A stretch of DNA of 9,314 nt from a bacterium (lineage in GTDB: Bacteria > Zhuqueibacterota > Zhuqueibacteria > Residuimicrobiales > Residuimicrobiaceae): positions 1 to 9,314 of the forward strand of contig JAAYTV010000481.1 of the NCBI GenBank assembly GCA_012523655.1, read 5' to 3'. A program made the position numbers and the translations under genes. Shown here in pieces: positions 6,640 through 9,314 of this stretch (positions are counted from its first letter, which is position 1; every line of letters starts with the position of its first letter). The notes beneath the pieces were generated by a model, which saw nothing but the letters and a program-made list of their open reading frames with translations, ran no database searches and had not been told where the DNA came from.

Positions 6640-7509
6640 TTACCGGTGAAATCCCTCCGAAATGAACTTTAATCCATCCACAATACCGCTGCGCCAGTAG
6701 GACCAGGTGTGTTTGCCGTCGCGCATGCGGAACTCGTGCGGCACGCCCTTTTCCGTCAGCGCGATGTGCAACCGGCAATTGCCGATGGTTAAAAAATCAT
6801 CATCCCCGCAGTCAATATACCAGCTGATTTTTTTCAGCGAATCCGCAGGCAGGGATTGCACGAGTTCAGGCACCATTTGGCGTCGCAGGTGATCGGTGAT
6901 CCGCTCTTGGCCCTTGAGTCCGAGACCGACCAGATCGCCGAACCGCTTATCCCACAGCGCCTGGTCTATCTTGAGCAAATCCTCCTGATAATACACCGCA
7001 GCGCTGAGCGCCACACAGCGGCTGAAGAGCTGCGGATTGTGCAGCGACCAGAGCAGGGATCCGTACCCGCCCATGGACAATCCGGCGACCGCACGGTATT
7101 CCCGCAAGGGCCGGGTCCGGTAGGTCCGGTCGATGAACGGCAGCAGCTCTTGCACGATCATGTCTTCAAAACGGGCTTTGCCGCCGTGATCGTTCATGTA
7201 CCAGGTGACGCCGCCGTCCGGCATGACGATGATCATAGGTGCAATGGCGCCTTCGACGGTCAGCCGATCGGCGATCTGCGGAATTTCGCCGAACTGGATC
7301 CAGCCCCACTCCTGGTCGGTATAGCCATGCAGCAGATATAAAACCGGGTAACGCCGGTTGGAGGAATCATAGTCCGGCGGCAGATAGACGGCATAGCGGA
7401 TGGATTGGTTCATCAGCGTGCTCTTGAATGCCAGGTCTTCCAGTACCTTGGCGGTGGCGGTCATGATGGGGATTAAAAGTGCAACAGCCAGCAGTTTCAG
7501 ATAGCGCAT
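6640..7509 (-). CDS. Secreted alpha/beta-hydrolase esterase (esterase D / feruloyl-esterase-like, CE1-type)
   Basis: A 289-residue enzyme with a Sec signal peptide (MRYLK, hydrophobic core, probable cleavage after TATA at residue 20), so it acts in the periplasm or outside the cell. The fold is that of the esterase D/CE1 group: YAVYLPPDY and YPVLYLLHGYTDQEW (oxyanion-side HGY at 61-63), VMPDGG (95-100), then the nucleophile elbow GLSMGG with Ser145, an acidic segment IDCGDDDF (232-239) that carries the catalytic Asp, and KHTWSYW with His267. The triad is therefore complete. Family members cleave acetyl, feruloyl or other short acyl esters on sugars, or S-formylglutathione in the cytoplasm; the signal peptide argues against the last. 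The ATG at 7509 has AAGGA at 7516-7520 on the minus strand with 6-nt spacing. It starts 46 bp after the sulfatase stop on the same strand, so the two are probably one operon for removing substituents from a polysaccharide. The exact ester substrate is unknown. Confidence 0.9.
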   Translation of the reverse strand: MRYLKLLAVALLIPIMTATAKVLEDLAFKSTLMNQSIRYAVYLPPDYDSSNRRYPVLYLLHGYTDQEWGWIQFGEIPQIADRLTVEGAIAPMIIVMPDGGVTWYMNDHGGKARFEDMIVQELLPFIDRTYRTRPLREYRAVAGLSMGGYGSLLWSLHNPQLFSRCVALSAAVYYQEDLLKIDQALWDKRFGDLVGLGLKGQERITDHLRRQMVPELVQSLPADSLKKISWYIDCGDDDFLTIGNCRLHIALTEKGVPHEFRMRDGKHTWSYWRSGIVDGLKFISEGFHR

Positions 7510-7555
7510 AAGATTTCCTTTCTTAATCTTTGCAAAGTGATCGAGCGTCCAAGGG

Positions 7556-9217
7556 TCATCGCGGTTGAAGGATATACTCCCCGCGAACTTCAGCGCTTTC
7601 CTTATAACCGTAACGAATGGCCTTGCAGCGTAGTGTGGCAGAGGCCGTTAGCGTTATTGGGGCGCCATACAGATGCCAGTGCGGTTTCGCGCCGGGTTCG
7701 GTCGTATAGACGATGGAGGCGCCGCGGGTGGCACAGGTCAATCGCACCTGCATCGGCTTAATGAAACGGCCGGCCGCAGGACGCAGGGTCGGCGCTTCGG
7801 TCTGTGGCTGGATGCCGCCAGGCCACATGGCGGCGATCATCTTCGGTTCCGGTGTATCAGCCAGATCATGTATCTCTTTCCGCCATCGCTGGCAAGCCCG
7901 TCGTAAGCGAAGCAGATCAGCCTGATAAGCCGGGTCTTCGGCCAGATTGTTCACCTCATGGGGATCCTTCTCCGTGTCATACAGTTCTTCTTGCGGTTTT
8001 TTTTCGCCGAAAAAAAGCGTCTGGGCGCCGGTCAACCGGCCTTCCGCATGCCACCGGCGCCACTCTTTCATTGAGGGCATTTCATCCATATAGCTGATCT
8101 TTTGTGCATACGGCTTCTCCGGCTGCAGATTAGCCAGATATTTAAATCGTTTATCGCGTGCCGCGCGGATGCAGTCATAGGTCTCATCCATACGATCGCG
8201 GGCGGCAAAGATAAAACGCCGTGCGGATTCGGCTTTTTTGCCGAGAAAGGCTTCGCCCTGCATGTGTTTGGGAACAGGTACGCCGGCGACGGAAAGAACA
8301 GTGGGAGCGAAATCCACAAAGCTGACCAAGCGGTCCGTCACTGAACCAGGCTGTACATGCCCGGGCCAGCGGATCAGCAACGGCACCCGTACTCCGGAAT
8401 CATACAGCCATCGTTTGGCGCGCGGCAGGCCGCGGCCGTTGTCGCCGAAAATAAACACGATGGTGCTGTCGCGCAAGCCGTCCTCATCGAGCTCCTGTAG
8501 CCTTTGGCCGATCTGGCGGTCGGCGACGGCAATATTGTCATAGTAACGCGCATAATCGTTGCGCACCACGCCGGTATCCGGGTAGTAGGGCGGCAGAACG
8601 ATGGACGTCGGATCGGTGATCACTTTTTTTTCCAGCGGCAGGCGGATCTGGCTTTCATGGGTGATGGTGTGATTGATCACCGCAAAGAAGGGCTGGCTTC
8701 CACTCCGATTGCGCCAGTGGGCGCCGGCCCGGCAGTCATCCCAAATGGAGATCGGATTGCCGAATTGATAATCGGTTTTTTCATCATTGCTGCAGTAATA
8801 GCCGGTCAGACGAAGATATTCCGCAAAATGTTTCACCTGCGGCGGCGGCACCGCTTCGTAGGGTTTGGGCAGCCAGGGAAAATCTTTGGTGCGCGTGCGC
8901 ATATGGTGCGTACCGATGCTGTTCGAATACATGCCCGTGGCCAGGCAGGCGCGGCTGGGAGCAGAGACGCCGGATACAGAGAAACAGTGGGTGTAGCGCA
9001 CCGCTTCCCGGCTGAAACGGTCCAGGCAGGGCGTTTGCGCCACAGCATCGCCGTAGCAGCCCAGATCCGGACTGACGTCTTCCAAGGTCAGCCACAAGAT
9101 ATTAGGACGGGCATCCTTCTCTTCAGCTCTGACGATGCTTTGCAACAATGGGGTCAGCAGGAGGGAGGATGCGTACGAAATAAATTCACGGCGATTACAT
9201 TTTTGCAAGTCGCGCAC
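7556..9217 (-). CDS. Ser-type sulfatase (arylsulfatase/heparan N-sulfatase-like) with Tat-like signal and C-terminal CHB_HEX_C-like domain
   Basis: A 553-residue sulfatase. The N-terminus has a twin-arginine signal (NRREFIS at 8-14, then a weakly hydrophobic stretch to about 31), which implies export of a folded protein. The sulfatase domain starts at RPNILWLTLEDVSP (37-50, Glu46/Asp47 as metal ligands) and carries GVSAPSRACLATG (83-95). Ser85 is the residue converted to formylglycine, with Arg89 in the S-x-P-S-R signature; a Ser instead of Cys means activation by an anaerobic radical-SAM maturase (AtsB/anSME). Further landmarks are NHTITHES (182-189), FGDNGRG with Asp259/Asn260, and PRAKRWLYDSG (Lys268), a set seen in heparan N-sulfatase-like enzymes. 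Residues 475-550 (PTLRPAAG, VRLTC, ASIVYTT, YGAPITL, LRCKAIRYGY) look like the small beta-sandwich at the C-terminus of chitobiases and hexosaminidases, perhaps for carbohydrate contact. The GTG start is set by AGGAG at 9224-9228. It is the first gene of a unit with the esterase. The sulfated substrate is not known. Confidence 0.93.
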   Translation of the reverse strand: MRDLQKCNRREFISYASSLLLTPLLQSIVRAEEKDARPNILWLTLEDVSPDLGCYGDAVAQTPCLDRFSREAVRYTHCFSVSGVSAPSRACLATGMYSNSIGTHHMRTRTKDFPWLPKPYEAVPPPQVKHFAEYLRLTGYYCSNDEKTDYQFGNPISIWDDCRAGAHWRNRSGSQPFFAVINHTITHESQIRLPLEKKVITDPTSIVLPPYYPDTGVVRNDYARYYDNIAVADRQIGQRLQELDEDGLRDSTIVFIFGDNGRGLPRAKRWLYDSGVRVPLLIRWPGHVQPGSVTDRLVSFVDFAPTVLSVAGVPVPKHMQGEAFLGKKAESARRFIFAARDRMDETYDCIRAARDKRFKYLANLQPEKPYAQKISYMDEMPSMKEWRRWHAEGRLTGAQTLFFGEKKPQEELYDTEKDPHEVNNLAEDPAYQADLLRLRRACQRWRKEIHDLADTPEPKMIAAMWPGGIQPQTEAPTLRPAAGRFIKPMQVRLTCATRGASIVYTTEPGAKPHWHLYGAPITLTASATLRCKAIRYGYKESAEVRGEYILQPR

Positions 9218-9223
9218 GGCGCT

Positions 9224-9228
9224 CTCCT
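9224..9228 (-). promoter_or_regulatory. Ribosome-binding site that sets the GTG start of the sulfatase
   Basis: On the minus strand AGGAG lies 6 nt before the GTG at 9217, an ideal spacing. It lies only 3 bp from the inner end of the leader inverted repeat (9232-9286), so folding of the leader could affect its use. Confidence 0.7.
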
Positions 9229-9231
9229 AAT

Positions 9232-9286
9232 CGATTGAATGTACATACCGCTCTCCGGGCGAACAGAGGAGATGTTTTTTCAATCG
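9232..9286 (-). repeat. Inverted repeat in the sulfatase 5' leader (hairpin or operator)
   Basis: CGATTGAA at 9232-9239 and its exact reverse complement TTCAATCG at 9279-9286 are 8-bp arms separated by 39 bp. Inside them ACAT (9243-9246) pairs with ATGT (9272-9275), and CTCT (9251-9254) with AGAG (9265-9268), so nested pairing is possible. The minus-strand transcript would begin at or near 9286 and present this as a 5'-end stem-loop ending 3 nt before the AGGAG site. It may stabilise the message, gate translation, or be a repressor operator overlapping the transcription start. Confidence 0.5.
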
Positions 9287-9292
9287 CAACAG

Positions 9293-9301
9293 ATTATAAC
9301 A
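9293..9301 (-). promoter_or_regulatory. Extended -10 promoter for the sulfatase-esterase unit
   Basis: The minus strand reads TGTTATAAT (9301 to 9293): a perfect TATAAT with the TGn extension. The expected transcription start is about 9286, giving a leader of about 69 nt before the GTG at 9217. The -35 position falls outside the window, so its quality cannot be judged. Confidence 0.55.
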
Positions 9302-9314
9302 GCAGAATGTTGCA

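Noticed and set aside
6590..6641. Possible bidirectional terminator in the convergent gap (GTGC/GCAC at 6615-6627, GCACG/CGTGC at 6590-6618, TTTTT at 6637-6641)
   Set aside because: The stems are only 4-5 bp, compete with each other, and lie about 10 bases from the T run.
8504..9238. A 244-residue plus-strand frame opposite the sulfatase N-terminus
   Set aside because: It is a shadow of the sulfatase frame; it also covers the sulfatase leader and lacks any motif or ribosome site.

Overview
The window reads as chromosomal DNA of a GC-rich, Gram-negative and probably uncultured bacterium. Visible support for an outer envelope includes a Wzz-type chain-length protein, a Sec-exported Tricorn protease, a Tat-type sulfatase and a secreted esterase. 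The gene mix (exported Tricorn, heparan-sulfatase-like enzyme, sugar isomerase of the xylose isomerase-like TIM-barrel family) would suit a lineage of the FCB or PVC groups, such as the KSB1/Calditrichota neighbourhood. That placement is an impression from gene content, not something the sequence proves. I found no RNA gene, insertion sequence, CRISPR array or phage gene.

Left part (1-5685, all + strand): the end of a surface-polysaccharide locus. It opens with the C-terminal tail of a Wzz/GNVR chain-length determinant (1-257). A left-handed beta-helix sugar N-acetyltransferase of the WbpD/WxcM-N type follows after 32 bp (290-1042). A complete Tricorn-type protease with a signal peptide (1180-4434) sits between it and a non-hydrolysing UDP-GlcNAc 2-epimerase family enzyme that looks WbpI-like (4594-5685). 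The acetyltransferase and the epimerase match the last two steps of UDP-ManNAc3NAcA synthesis in O-antigen pathways. The dehydrogenase, 3-oxidase/aminotransferase and glycosyltransferases would have to lie to the left of the window.

Middle (5686-6583, + strand): after an AT-rich gap comes a TIM-barrel sugar isomerase/epimerase with a complete set of candidate metal ligands. Its substrate is unknown.

Right part (6640-9314, - strand, convergent with the above): a two-gene transcription unit. A Ser-type sulfatase with a Tat-like signal and a C-terminal chitobiase-like beta-sandwich domain comes first (9217 to 7556), followed 46 bp later by a secreted alpha/beta-hydrolase esterase (7509 to 6640). 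Upstream lies a strong extended -10 promoter. Its predicted start point coincides with the first base of an 8-bp inverted repeat that folds the leader just before the ribosome-binding site. Together the two enzymes would remove sulfate and acyl groups from a polysaccharide or glycoside outside the cytoplasm.

No single element here is clearly a new biological system. The points most worth a second look are the sulfatase leader, the missing Ser of the Tricorn catalytic tetrad together with the protein's export, and the split of the WbpD/WbpI-like pair by the Tricorn gene.
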